Shown here: positions 17,191 to 25,704 of the stretch, piece by piece
Numbering within the stretch: the first letter of the stretch is position 1
How the letters are laid out: each line of letters starts with the position of its first letter
From: Chloroflexota bacterium
GTDB taxonomy: Bacteria > Chloroflexota > Anaerolineae > UBA7937 > B3-Chlor
Direction of reading: 5' to 3'
NCBI GenBank assembly: GCA_030603665.1
Contig: JAUVXJ010000003.1
Location: 273,377-337,376 of the forward strand
DNA: 64,000 bases
The notes under the pieces: generated by a model
Database searches by the model: none
What the model was told of the DNA's origin: nothing
Seen by the model: only the letters and a program-made list of their open reading frames with translations
Position numbers and translations under genes: made by a program

Positions 17191-18492
17191 CTAGCCTGTG
17201 TCTACGAAGGCCTGGAAGGAAAGCGCTCCTACCTCGCTGCGGAACGCTCCCACGTCCACCTGGGCCAACAGGGCCAGGATAGCCAGCGATCCTACAGCCT
17301 CCACCCCGAATACCAGGGCATAGGCCCCGGCCTCCGAAGCGAAGAGGGCAAGCCCAACAGCGTGCATCATGCCACCGCCCACCGATGCCAATCCATTGGC
17401 GAGAGCTTGGGACAAGGTCCAGGCACCCATGAACAGACCCACCTGCTCTTTCACGGTCAGGTCCATCATCAGCGACAGACCTCCAACGGTGAAGGCGCCC
17501 ATACCCAAACCGAGGAGGAAAATGGCGGGGCGCACCAGCACGCCGTATTGCCCAGACGAAGCCACAGCCAACAGGGCGAAGGCGACACCCGCCACCACCG
17601 ACCCGATGCCCGTCGTCGCCTTCTTGCCTATCTTCCGCGACAGCCACGCGCCGCTGAGCCCCATACCAAGCAGTGTGCCAATCATCTGATACGCATTGAA
17701 AAGCGTAGTCTCCTTCACCGGAAGGCCGAAGACGTCACCACCGAAAGGCTCGAGGACCAACTGCTGCACGAATTGAAAGAACAGGCCGGCAAAGAGAAAA
17801 GTGAAGAAGAGCCGCGTCTGGCGGCTGATGGTTAGTACCCGGACGGCCTGTTCAAGGCTCAGAGCTTCCCCCGAGCGTTCGGTCGGCCGCGGCCTTTCCT
17901 GGCCCCAGATGCCCAGTATGGTGAGTCCGAGCAGGACTCCGGCCATCGAGACGAACAAAGCCACCAAACCTTGAGGAGTATACCGCTCCATCACCTGAAG
18001 GGTCAGGAACACACCAGCGAGAATGCCCATCATCATCATCGCCCAGGTGATGGCTACCACCTTGCCTCTCTCCTGCTCCTCGGTGATGTCAGTGATGAGG
18101 GAGAGATAGGCTGTTCCTGCCACGTACATCCCTACGCCCATCAGTAGAAAGAGGGCAGCGCCGATGACAATGGCCAATATCGACGCGCCAGTCCGGAGCA
18201 GGAGGAAAGCTGCGAAGGGCGCCAGGGCCGTTGTCAAGGCAGTGAGGGCGGTCCCCAATAGGATGTAGGGAGTGCGATGGTAACCTCGCCAGGGGCGCCG
18301 ATCAGACTGGTGGCCCAAAGGGATGGCCACGACCGCAGCGAAGTAGTGGATCCCGATGACGGCGCTCACTACGACGAGATTGAGGCCGAATTCCACTTTC
18401 ATCACCCTGTTGAGGACACCCAGAGTGAGCACCGAAAGCATCCCGGCCGCAAACTGCCGCAAACCTAAGCGGAATACTCGTCTCAAGGACAC
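17191..18492 (-). CDS. PucC/BCD-family MFS carrier
   Basis: A 433-residue major-facilitator protein with about 12 transmembrane helices. The first 80 residues match the PucC/LhaA (bacteriochlorophyll-delivery) branch: LGLRQFAAGMLSVLTLGVLN, RVMKVEFGLNLVVVSAVIG, and SDRRPWRGYHRTPYILLG. In phototrophs these proteins assist assembly of light-harvesting complexes or pigments. No photosynthesis gene is present in the window, so the substrate here is uncertain: a porphyrin-like or other molecule is possible. ATG 18492 follows a gap of 205 bp to the toast-rack lipoprotein on the same strand. Confidence 0.82.
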   Translation of the reverse strand: MSLRRVFRLGLRQFAAGMLSVLTLGVLNRVMKVEFGLNLVVVSAVIGIHYFAAVVAIPLGHQSDRRPWRGYHRTPYILLGTALTALTTALAPFAAFLLLRTGASILAIVIGAALFLLMGVGMYVAGTAYLSLITDITEEQERGKVVAITWAMMMMGILAGVFLTLQVMERYTPQGLVALFVSMAGVLLGLTILGIWGQERPRPTERSGEALSLEQAVRVLTISRQTRLFFTFLFAGLFFQFVQQLVLEPFGGDVFGLPVKETTLFNAYQMIGTLLGMGLSGAWLSRKIGKKATTGIGSVVAGVAFALLAVASSGQYGVLVRPAIFLLGLGMGAFTVGGLSLMMDLTVKEQVGLFMGAWTLSQALANGLASVGGGMMHAVGLALFASEAGAYALVFGVEAVGSLAILALLAQVDVGAFRSEVGALSFQAFVDTG

Positions 18493-18697
18493 CTAGCGAC
18501 CTCCTGATTCCTCAGCAGGACGGAGAAGGAACGTCTGTCGTCGCTCCAATCTTGGAGACCGGCCCTCCGCACCATCCCTTCACAGCCACACGATCCTCCG
18601 CTGATGGCAACCCGGCGTCAGGTGAGAACAAGGGCTGCCAACCCGGCGAGTGGCGATGGTGATGTGATCTTCACCGGCCATCGCCTCAACACAGGAA

Positions 18698-19414
18698 CTA
18701 GCCTCCCAGATCCAACTCCACTCCGCCAACACCCACCTCTACTCTGATCTCCAAGGTGACATCAGTCTGTCCGTAGGCATCGTTGGTGTAGACGTCGCCA
18801 TCCCGGTTGAGGCCCTCAGCGTTCACGCCGCCAAGGCCGGCGTCCGCCTCTACGCGCACGCCCACATCCCTCGGGAGAACTAGATTGACGCCTCCCACGC
18901 CGCCATGGATGCTGGCCTCTAGGTCCGCCTCCCAGTCGCCGGTCAGGTCTATGTCAGCCCCGCCGACGCCGACGTCGATGTTCAGTTCTCTGAGGCTGAG
19001 ATCGCCCAGTTGCAGCTCACCGCCGCCGGCGCCTATGTCGATCTGCATCTCCATGGGAACCTCGTTGTTGAAGCGGAGGTCCCACTTGTACTCCACATCC
19101 GGCAAACTGATAGTACCGCCTTCGGACGGTTGCGTGATGGTCAACAGCCCCTCGCTGCCCCTGACCGTGTAGTGCACCTCAGGTTTCCATTTGTCGCTGC
19201 TGTAGGTGAACTCCGCCTCCAACAGATCCTCGGCGCCGCCGTGGATGACCAGCCCTCCGGCACTCATCGTGATCTGCACCTGCGCCGACTCCGCACCGCC
19301 CAGCCCCACCCGCTCGGTGTCGGTGCGCACCTCGCCGCCACCCACACATCCTGTCAGAAGGGCGGCCACCATCAAAGCCAGGAGCGCCGCCTTTCCCAAA
19401 GTTCGCTTCGCCAC
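18698..19414 (-). CDS. Toast-rack-domain lipoprotein
   Basis: A 238-residue lipoprotein. GTG at 19414 has AGGAGG five bases upstream and gives VAKRTLGKAALLALMVAALL, followed by T-G-C, a lipobox for lipid anchoring. The longer open frame upstream of this GTG has no start support. The mature part has a toast-rack/DUF2154-like N-terminal region (VQITMSAGGLVIHGGAEDLL) and repeating beta strands with a recurrent (V/I)-G-(V/A)-G-G motif, at least five times, that suggests a right-handed beta solenoid on the cell surface. It is a paralogue in fold of the protein at 14399-15208. Function unknown. Confidence 0.8.
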   Translation of the reverse strand: MAKRTLGKAALLALMVAALLTGCVGGGEVRTDTERVGLGGAESAQVQITMSAGGLVIHGGAEDLLEAEFTYSSDKWKPEVHYTVRGSEGLLTITQPSEGGTISLPDVEYKWDLRFNNEVPMEMQIDIGAGGGELQLGDLSLRELNIDVGVGGADIDLTGDWEADLEASIHGGVGGVNLVLPRDVGVRVEADAGLGGVNAEGLNRDGDVYTNDAYGQTDVTLEIRVEVGVGGVELDLGG

Positions 19415-19627
19415 AATGACCTCCTTCTCGCGCCCTATCCGCGTCGAGCTCACACATCTGCCGTACTGCCGCATGCCCGGGATAATAGCACACTGTGCGA
19501 GTCATGTCCATCACGGTGGAGTCCATTCACCACCGTGGCACTGAGCACCGGGGAAGACTAGGAGCTAGCTGGGGTGGGCCTCTGAGGCTCCGTCAGCGCG
19601 ATGACGAGCGTCCAGCCAGGCTGGGCC

Positions 19628-20338
19628 CTAGTAACAATGATAGGCAGCCTGAATCTGCTGGCCCCAGACCTCTTCCACAACTTGACAACGCTCGCGGAAG
19701 AAGTCCATACGGTCCTCTTGCGGAACCAACAGAAAGACCACGCGGGACGTGCGGAAGGAGATGGCCTCTGGAGCGCCTGTGCGGCGAATCAGTTCACGAG
19801 CCTTGGACTCGACGTAGGGGCCTCGCTTGACATGCGGGAAGTGCTGGTAGATGAGAAGAGAGTACCCGTCCTCCCAGAAACGCTCCATTTCGTGCCAGTA
19901 GAGATATCTAGAGGAGCCCTTCCGACCGTAGAGCGTCGACTTGACCGCAATCCCGTTGTCAGGGTCGAAAAAGACCAGGTCGCAGCCTCGAGCGATATCC
20001 AAACACCCCTCGAAGTACCTCAATCGCTCGCCGGCATCGTCCGACAATACGCCGGGTGCGAAGCGGCAGTTCGGCAGAATGGCCGAAGTCTCAGCGCCGC
20101 GGGCGTCTCGCACTTTGCGCACGAATACCCACTCCCGAAGGTGGTCGAAGAGTACAGGGTCGAAATCGCGCCATTTGGCTCCTGCGCCGAGATAGCCAAT
20201 AGAGCCCCCATCCCCACCATCATCGTCGGTTGTGAGCATCCAGCAGACGGCAGTCCTGATCTCTCCGCGGTTGGACAAGACGCGCAGCAACCCATACTTC
20301 TTGAAGTCGTTGATGTCACCGAAGTATTGGTTCTTCAC
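19628..20338 (-). CDS. Conserved protein of unknown family (MKNQYFGDIND type)
   Basis: A 236-residue protein that I cannot assign. It starts MKNQYFGDINDFKKYGLLRV and includes TAVCWMLTTDDDGGDGG, DLVFFDPDNGIAVKS and RYLYWHEMERFWEDGYSLLI. The FFDPDNG strand-turn looks like a catalytic or binding loop, as in methyltransferase-like or nuclease-like Rossmann folds, but this is only a resemblance. A 45-residue copy of its N-terminus lies at 21815-21950, on the far side of the glycosyltransferase gene. Its position in an accessory region with AbiEii, Fic and RelE modules suggests a horizontally acquired gene. Confidence 0.7.
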   Translation of the reverse strand: MKNQYFGDINDFKKYGLLRVLSNRGEIRTAVCWMLTTDDDGGDGGSIGYLGAGAKWRDFDPVLFDHLREWVFVRKVRDARGAETSAILPNCRFAPGVLSDDAGERLRYFEGCLDIARGCDLVFFDPDNGIAVKSTLYGRKGSSRYLYWHEMERFWEDGYSLLIYQHFPHVKRGPYVESKARELIRRTGAPEAISFRTSRVVFLLVPQEDRMDFFRERCQVVEEVWGQQIQAAYHCY

Positions 20339-20451
20339 GCCAATTCGTCCCTACGCGGACAGTATCGCCTTCACTGCGACCGGGGATGACCACCGATAGC
20401 TGATTCTGATCCAGCATATCGCGAAGGCCGCAGCCTCTCGAGCTGTCAGGT

Positions 20452-21717
20452 TCACCCACCGGGGAGAGCCGGTGACGCATTCCACCGTTTGCGCATCATA
20501 CCAACCACCGAAGCCGCGAGATAGCCCAGGATCACAGCCTGACACGAAAGCAGCGGCACAAAGTAGCGACCCCAGTTCATGGGAGTGAGAAGCGCCGTGA
20601 AGGCAAGTGTGCCGGCGACCCACAACAACACCACGGTCCGCCCGGTCACAGCGCGGCGTGTCCAGTTACGGAATTCCTGCCAAGCAATAAGACCGAGTCC
20701 AGCGAGAAAGACAACAAGACCCACGGGATGAAACACCCGGTCCACCATGGCCCTTACTCTGCTGGGCACTGTGGTCAGGGCCGCTTCAGGCGCTGCCTGT
20801 TGTTGAATGTTGGCTTGCGATTGTCGCGTGCCGATCAGGGCGTCGATGCCATCCAACGGATTCTCATACAGTGTTGGATTGGGAATGACAAAGGTGACTG
20901 CAGTCACCGTGATGACGACCGCGTACACCGCCAGCACTCGGCGTCCCGGGACCAAGGAAGTCCCTCTAGAATTGGCCACAAACCAGGAGACGGCTGGCGG
21001 GAGGAGCACCATGGGGATCAATGAGGCGGCGCTCAGTTTACTGCCTCCAGCTAACCCCAGCCAGAGCCCCGTGAGGGCCGCCCAGGTTAAGGTCGTTCGG
21101 GACGCCTTGTCATCGCTGCTCTGAAGGCACTGCAGGAGTTTGATGCTGGAAACAACAGCCAGCATGCCGAAGAACATCAATGGAGCGTCGGGAGTGGCTC
21201 GCCGTAAAGTAGCATGCGCCTTTCCGCTGATAGCAAAAGCTGGGCCGGCGACAAGAGCGCCAACGAACCCGCTCAGCCTATAGGCAACAGCCGCGCAAAG
21301 CACGATGGAGAGGGTGAACAAGCAGGTCATCAGAGCTCGAGAGGCGATCAGAGCGCTGTCTGATGGAACCCTACCCAACTCGAGATTGGTCTGCACACCA
21401 TCCTTCCATCTCCAGGGTTGATCCATCTCCGACGGGTCTTGCCCAGTGGTGAAGAGGGCCAGGCCGATCAAGTACTTCGAGACCGGTGGATGAGTCCTTG
21501 CCCAGTACACCCTCCATCCCCGGTTTGAGAAGTCGCGCTTGAGAAAGAACAGATCGAAGTAGCGAGCCATATAGATGTTCTGAGCCTCATCCCCATGGAA
21601 GGGTACGTCCACCATGCCTGCGAACGACCACACAGGAGTGACGAGCAGAGCAAGCAGGACTGCGATGTTAGATATCTGAGATACTCGCGTCCTGCCTCTC
21701 ATGCAAGTGCCCAACAA
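20452..21717 (-). CDS. GT-C (GT39/PMT-like) glycosyltransferase
   Basis: A 421-residue membrane protein with about ten transmembrane helices. The first luminal loop carries VDVPFHGDEAQNIYMARYFD, the D-E dyad typical of GT-C dolichyl/polyprenyl-phosphate-sugar-dependent transferases, followed by the ARTHPPVSKYLIGLALF block shared by PMT/ArnT-type enzymes. It probably transfers a sugar from a lipid carrier to a protein or glycan outside the membrane. ATG at 21717 or the in-frame ATG at 21702 could be the start. It lies between the complete unknown-family gene and its truncated copy, suggesting it was inserted or duplicated together with that gene. Confidence 0.8.
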   Translation of the reverse strand: MLGTCMRGRTRVSQISNIAVLLALLVTPVWSFAGMVDVPFHGDEAQNIYMARYFDLFFLKRDFSNRGWRVYWARTHPPVSKYLIGLALFTTGQDPSEMDQPWRWKDGVQTNLELGRVPSDSALIASRALMTCLFTLSIVLCAAVAYRLSGFVGALVAGPAFAISGKAHATLRRATPDAPLMFFGMLAVVSSIKLLQCLQSSDDKASRTTLTWAALTGLWLGLAGGSKLSAASLIPMVLLPPAVSWFVANSRGTSLVPGRRVLAVYAVVITVTAVTFVIPNPTLYENPLDGIDALIGTRQSQANIQQQAAPEAALTTVPSRVRAMVDRVFHPVGLVVFLAGLGLIAWQEFRNWTRRAVTGRTVVLLWVAGTLAFTALLTPMNWGRYFVPLLSCQAVILGYLAASVVGMMRKRWNASPALPGG

Positions 21718-21814
21718 AGGTACCGGCGACTATTCCTGTCGCCTGTCGAGGCAAGGAGGCTAGTTAGGTTCACAGGTCCTCGGCGCAGCACAGTTTCTCG
21801 CACTTGCAAAGTGA

Positions 21815-21950
21815 ACCCCCCGTCCCCGCGACCATCGCCGGGCGTGAGCATCCAGCAGACAGCAGTCTTGATCTGCCCATGATTCGACAGGCAATGCATG
21901 AGCCCATACTTCCGGCAGTCGTTGATGTCACCGAAGTACTGGTTTCTCAT
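21815..21950 (-). pseudogene. 5' fragment of the MKNQYFGDIND-type gene
   Basis: MRNQYFGDINDCRKYGLMHC and later IKTAVCWMLTPGDGRGDGG match the first 45 residues of the protein at 19628-20338 at about 70% identity. After that the sequence is unrelated. It is a truncated duplicate of the 5' end, in the same orientation. Confidence 0.85.
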
Positions 21951-22023
21951 AGCAAGCGTTGCCTGATGGCATCGCCTGCGCTGCCTGAAGGGCTCGTTTC
22001 CAGTGACGAGGGCCAATCGCGAC

Positions 22024-23178
22024 TCAGAACTCCACTACCCAGCGCGGCTGGTACGTCCGCGGCAGGAGGCTTATCCCGTCAATCTTGTGCAGAAAGAAGC
22101 TCTTGATCGTGTTGCCTCTTGTCCGATCAAAGCCGTAGAAGTACTCTGCGGCGTAGCCTTTCTTGGTCAGCCGGTACCGGAAGGAGTAGGGCTTAATGTC
22201 GCGGTCTCGGTGGCTATACGTCATCCTGACGAGTTTGCGCGCCCTGCCAGCCTCGATGATTGCCTCGCGGAAGCCGCTGCGGAAGTCATACAGCCCCTCC
22301 AGTTGGCGTGGCGAGGAACTGGCTATTGCTCCAAGAAGCTCAGGGTCAAACACGGCCCTAATGAATTCCTTGAACGCGGATATGGCGTTTCGAGCTAAAA
22401 CAACGGAAGTCGAAGGGCAGATGATCGCTTTGGCCCACTGCGGTTCGATTGTCTGGTATTTACCCTCAAAGAGCATCTCCTCGCACCCAGCGAGTGGCAC
22501 GCTCTTATAGAGTGTCTTCTCAAGAAACGTCGAGAGCACATTGCCCTTGCTTATGGGCACGGCCTCGCTCCCGACTATCTTCACGACATCGAACAGATCA
22601 CGGGGCCTGGTGCGCTGTATCCAGCTTCGCAGCTTCTCGGCGAGCACCTCCTCAAGAGAGTACGCGAGAACCACGCAATCGCAGTCTTCCCTGTCAGAAT
22701 ACTCATGGATTATTGGATGCCGTTGCGTCGGAAGCACGATGCGCTCGTAGTCCGAGACGTCGAACTTGATGCGCATGGTCACGCTGGAATCACCGGCGAA
22801 ACCCTTGAAGTAGACACGGCCGTCAAGCACCTTACAGTCGTCATCGGCAGCAGGCTTCTCATCGACTCTAGTCCGATCAAGGTCAAACACTATGCCTGTC
22901 TGCTTGTAGACAACTTCGCAGATTGCGTCCAAGCGGTCGCGGAATGCCGCGGCAGGCCGAAGGTTGTAGGCAGTGAAATCCAGGTCGTCCGAGAACCGAG
23001 TATCCGCAAAGTAAACCTTTCGTAGGCAGTTCCCGCCCTTCAGCACAAGCTCATCTGAGAGGACATGGTCCCTGTAGACACCCCACAGGAGCCACCCCAT
23101 CACGTAGTCCTTCTCGATGTAGGTGAGAGGCACGCCCAAGTCGACGGATAGCTGCTTCACCTCTCCTGAGGGTATCAT
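22024..23178 (-). CDS. AbiEii-type nucleotidyltransferase toxin with C-terminal WYL-like domain
   Basis: A 384-residue protein. Residues ~1-230 are the AbiEii/DUF1814 nucleotidyltransferase: LKGGNCLRKVYF (motif I), RFSDDLDFTAY (metal-binding D-x-D), and VLAEKLRSWIQRTRPRDLFDV (motifs III-IV). AbiEii toxins modify RNA (tRNA 3' ends in the best-studied case) and give abortive phage infection. Residues ~305-384 resemble a WYL domain: RMTYSHRDRDIKPYSFRYRL, AEYFYGFDRTRG, IKSFFLHKIDGISL, then a Y-Q-P-R-W end. WYL domains sense ligands, often in defence regulators. The usual AbiEi antitoxin is not next to it; upstream are a femAB remnant and palindromes. All NTase motifs look intact. Confidence 0.85.
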   Translation of the reverse strand: MIPSGEVKQLSVDLGVPLTYIEKDYVMGWLLWGVYRDHVLSDELVLKGGNCLRKVYFADTRFSDDLDFTAYNLRPAAAFRDRLDAICEVVYKQTGIVFDLDRTRVDEKPAADDDCKVLDGRVYFKGFAGDSSVTMRIKFDVSDYERIVLPTQRHPIIHEYSDREDCDCVVLAYSLEEVLAEKLRSWIQRTRPRDLFDVVKIVGSEAVPISKGNVLSTFLEKTLYKSVPLAGCEEMLFEGKYQTIEPQWAKAIICPSTSVVLARNAISAFKEFIRAVFDPELLGAIASSSPRQLEGLYDFRSGFREAIIEAGRARKLVRMTYSHRDRDIKPYSFRYRLTKKGYAAEYFYGFDRTRGNTIKSFFLHKIDGISLLPRTYQPRWVVEF

Positions 23179-23261
23179 TGCTGTTCAGGCTCCTTCCGTC
23201 CCGGCTCCGACGGGCTCGCGAAATCCCTCGTCAGTGCACGCTCCGCCACACTCCCTGCGGT

Positions 23262-23378
23262 CTAGCTCCCAAGCACCCCCCGCACCTTCGGATACACCCT
23301 GGTCCCCAACCAGTACAGGAGGGACGAGTGCACGTAGTCATAGCTCGGACAGTGCCGCACAACCCTTTCCCCGAAATC
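23262..23378 (-). pseudogene. femAB 3'-end remnant A
   Basis: The frame FGERVVRHCPSYDYVHSSLL, then Y-W-L-G-T-R-V-Y-P-K-V-R-G and a stop at 23262-23264, matches the last ~38 residues of the complete FemAB gene at 26005-27084. No upstream FemAB sequence is present. It lies between the palindromes and the AbiEii start. Confidence 0.88.
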
Positions 23379-23482
23379 CGGCGCAGGCCGCCTGCACCCC
23401 TGGCCCACTTCGCCGTGGGGACCCGCTCAAGGGTGGATCTTCGACTCCTCGGACGAGGCATACGCCCGCTCAGGCTCAACCA

Positions 23483-23548
23483 GCACAATTGTACCTAGGT
23501 ACAATTGTGCCTTGATCAATTGTACTTTTGCCGCCCAAAGTACAATTG
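23483..23548. promoter_or_regulatory. Tandem perfect palindromes with TACAATTG half-sites (candidate operator)
   Basis: 23483-23510 is a perfect 28-bp palindrome built from GCACAATTGTACC and its reverse complement. 23517-23548 is a second inverted repeat: arms CAATTGTACTTT (23517-23528) and AAAGTACAATTG (23537-23548) around TGCCGCCC. Together they give four GTACAATTG sites in 66 bp. They lie 7 bp past the Fic stop and about 300 bp upstream of the AbiEii start. There is no terminator T-run. Four evenly spaced dyads suggest protein binding. Confidence 0.7.
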
Positions 23549-23555
23549 TCGGGGT

Positions 23556-24737
23556 TCAGCCAAGAGGTAGCCGGACTGCCTGCAAGACCTCGCCTGCGAC
23601 GAAGGTCCTAACCCCACCAACCTCGCCTGCTGGCTGCAGGATGCCAGCCTTCACTAGCTTCTCAACGTTGCGCCGCGCACTGTGGTACGTCACCTCGAGA
23701 ACGTGCTGCGCCTGGGGTATCGTGAGCACCGGGGACTGGAACACGTGGTCCGCGAGGCGAAGAGGCAATGCGGAACGTTCTCCCTCCAACCGCTGGCCCC
23801 AGTCCAGTTGCAGATCCTGCAACTGTTTCGCCCTGTTAATGGCATCCCTCGCCTGCTCAGCGATGCCCCGCAGGAAGAACTCCACCCACTCCCGCCAAGC
23901 GCCCCTCTCGCTGACCGCCAACAGCAAATCGTAGTACTCATCTCGGTGCTGCTCAAAGAAGGCGCTCAGGTAGAGCAGAGGAAGAGGCAACAACTCCCAA
24001 TGCACCAGCAAGAGTGAGAGAATCAACCGCCCAATACGCCCGTTACCATCGAGGAAGGGATGGATGGCCTCAAACTGGTAGTGGATCAGCGCCAGGCGTA
24101 CCACAGGGGGTTGCTCGCCCTCGGTGTGCAGATACTTCTCGAAGGCATCCAGGGCATTGTGCATCTCAGTCGGCGGCGGGGGCACGAAGTCGGCTTCGTT
24201 CAACGTGCATCCCGGGCTGCCGATCCAGTTCTGGCTTGTGCGGAATTCGCCCGGGGTGGCGCGCTCTCCGCGTGCGCCCCCCATCAACCGCTCGTGAAGC
24301 TCCCGAATCAAGCGCAGACTGAGAGGCAACGAGTCAAGGCGCTCGAGCCCGTACTCCAGCGCGCGCACATAGTTGAGGACCTCCCGCGCATCAGTCTCAG
24401 ACGCACCAGGCCGCCCAAGACCAGGGAGCGGTAACTGACCAGCTTCGTAGCTGTAGAGGTCTGCGATGTCGGTCTCGGTACCTTCTATGCGCGAAGAAAG
24501 CACCGCTTCCCTGCGCACGAAGGGACCGACAAGCATGTGAGGGTTGGGCATGGTGCGCCCCAGACCGGCCAGTTCCCCCAACGCCCGTTCGGCGTCCGCC
24601 AAAACGAACACCAGTTTCGCATCCCACTGAAGCGAAGGTGGCAGGGAATCGGGCACAAAGGCCCAGTAAGCCTCCAGCCCTTTCCCCACTCGTATCACGC
24701 GTCCGGCTGTGCTCTCCCGGAATCGATCGCGGTCCAT
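23556..24737 (-). CDS. Fic-domain AMP-transferase with winged-helix tail
   Basis: A 393-residue Fic protein from the ATG at 24737, chosen for its AGAGGTGGGAG site and because the promoter (-10 at 24794-24799) excludes the longer frame to 24803. The catalytic motif HPFLDGNGRIGR (residues ~226-237) is intact. An N-terminal inhibitory motif SSRIEG (residues ~81-86) fits the class II (S/T)xxxE(G/N) pattern, so activity is probably self-restrained. The last ~70 residues (TIPQAQHVLEVTYHSARRNV, EKLVKAGILQPAG) form a winged helix that may bind DNA. Fic enzymes usually AMPylate proteins. The four TACAATTG dyads lie directly after its stop. Confidence 0.93.
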   Translation of the reverse strand: MDRDRFRESTAGRVIRVGKGLEAYWAFVPDSLPPSLQWDAKLVFVLADAERALGELAGLGRTMPNPHMLVGPFVRREAVLSSRIEGTETDIADLYSYEAGQLPLPGLGRPGASETDAREVLNYVRALEYGLERLDSLPLSLRLIRELHERLMGGARGERATPGEFRTSQNWIGSPGCTLNEADFVPPPPTEMHNALDAFEKYLHTEGEQPPVVRLALIHYQFEAIHPFLDGNGRIGRLILSLLLVHWELLPLPLLYLSAFFEQHRDEYYDLLLAVSERGAWREWVEFFLRGIAEQARDAINRAKQLQDLQLDWGQRLEGERSALPLRLADHVFQSPVLTIPQAQHVLEVTYHSARRNVEKLVKAGILQPAGEVGGVRTFVAGEVLQAVRLPLG

Positions 24738-24793
24738 CTCCCACCTCTGCCGTTTTGCAGGCATGAGCAGTGTGCTGGTTGGGCAACACTTGG

Positions 24794-24822
24794 AGGATAG
24801 CACAATTGAGGAAGACTGTCAA
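24794..24822 (-). promoter_or_regulatory. Sigma70-type promoter of the Fic gene
   Basis: On the minus strand TTGACA (24822-24817) and TATCCT (24799-24794) are separated by 17 bp. Transcription should start near 24787, about 50 nt before the chosen ATG. Confidence 0.75.
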
Positions 24823-24899
24823 TGGGATTTGGCGAAGAGCGGACACTGGTGAGAGTCAAGCGTGAGCGGCTGCCGGGCCGTGTGAGGCCTTATCCTCAG

Positions 24900-25028
24900 C
24901 TACGCGCCTAGGACACGTCGCGCCCTCGAATACACCCTGGTCCCCAAGCAGTACAGCAGAGGCGAGTACACATAGTCATAGCTCGGAGAGTGTCGCACGA
25001 CCTTCCCACCGAAGCCCCGCTTGACTGA
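24900..25028 (-). pseudogene. femAB 3'-end remnant B
   Basis: The frame VKRGFGGKVVRHSPSYDYVY continues to Y-C-L-G-T-R-V-Y-S-R-A-R-R-V-L-G-A and a stop at 24900-24902. It matches the last ~42 residues of the complete FemAB at 26005-27084, including the K-R-G-F-G-G motif. Upstream sequence (25029-25148) is unrelated and holds nothing I recognise. Confidence 0.88.
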
Positions 25029-25148
25029 CTGTGAGTGGCTCTGTGCCCAACCCAGCACCTGGCCTCAAGGATTCAGACACAGGACGAGTCGCCAATGTAA
25101 GCGAGAGGCCGATAACTTGCATTATGGGAGAGGCATGTAACTGGGCTT

Positions 25149-25454
25149 TCATTCCACGGTACTCATGATCGCCGCCGCCAAGTAGAGCCTGTTCCGCTTT
25201 TTGCCCGTGCCCTCTCGCAGAATACCCGCGTCCTCAAGACGCCGGATTCCTTTCATTGCGGTGGGATGTGAGACTCCAAACCGATTCTGGACCATTTGCG
25301 CGGAAACCAAAGGCGTCTCGAAGAAGGCGCTCAGGCAGTGAGGATGAAGGCTGCGCGGATCCGCCAATAGTCGCTGGCAGCGCCTCCGGCAGCAACTCGT
25401 CAGTTCCCGGCTGAGGCGGGAGCATACGGGTCCAGCTTCATCGATACACCTCAC
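25149..25454 (-). pseudogene. Fic C-terminal winged-helix remnant
   Basis: The frame contains FFETPLVSAQMVQNRFGVSH, PTAMKGIRRLEDAGILREGT and GKKRNRLYLAA, the winged helix that closes many Fic proteins (V-x-x-(A/V)-(A/Q)-x-x-x-G-V-S-x-x-T-A). No Fic catalytic motif precedes it, and its 5' end overlaps the toxin remnant. It could be a free small DNA-binding protein from 25454, but a decayed Fic end is more likely. Confidence 0.65.
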
Positions 25455-25704
25455 GACGATGACCGATCTTCAGCACAACCAGCTTGTCGGCCAATCGATC
25501 GAGGGTGTACAGAATGCGATAATCACCGAGCCGATATCTGAAGCAACCCCTCCATTCGTCACCCCGAAGGGACAGGTGTCACATCAACTCAACGTTCTCG
25601 CCCATCCACTCGAGCCTGTCCAGGAAGCGAGTCTGCACAGAGGGGTCAAGATGCCTGATGTCCGCTTGCGCTTCGGGCGTAAGAATGACCTCGAACCCGC
25701 TCAT
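25438..25704 (-). pseudogene. RelE/ParE-family toxin with in-frame TGA
   Basis: From ATG 25704 the frame reads MSGFEVILTPEAQADIRHLD and FLDRLEWMGENVELM, then TGA at 25579-25581, then continues in the same frame with HLSLRGDEWRGCFRYRLGDY, RILYTLDR and VLKIGHRREVYR to a second stop at 25438-25440. The two halves together make an 87-residue RelE/ParE protein with the conserved (K/R)-G-x-x-x-G-x-x-(R/K)-x-R-x-G-D-Y-R pattern and the terminal H-R-(R/K)-x-x-Y-R. The internal stop probably inactivates it. It overlaps the antitoxin gene by ATGA at 25701-25704, the usual TA layout. Confidence 0.87.
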
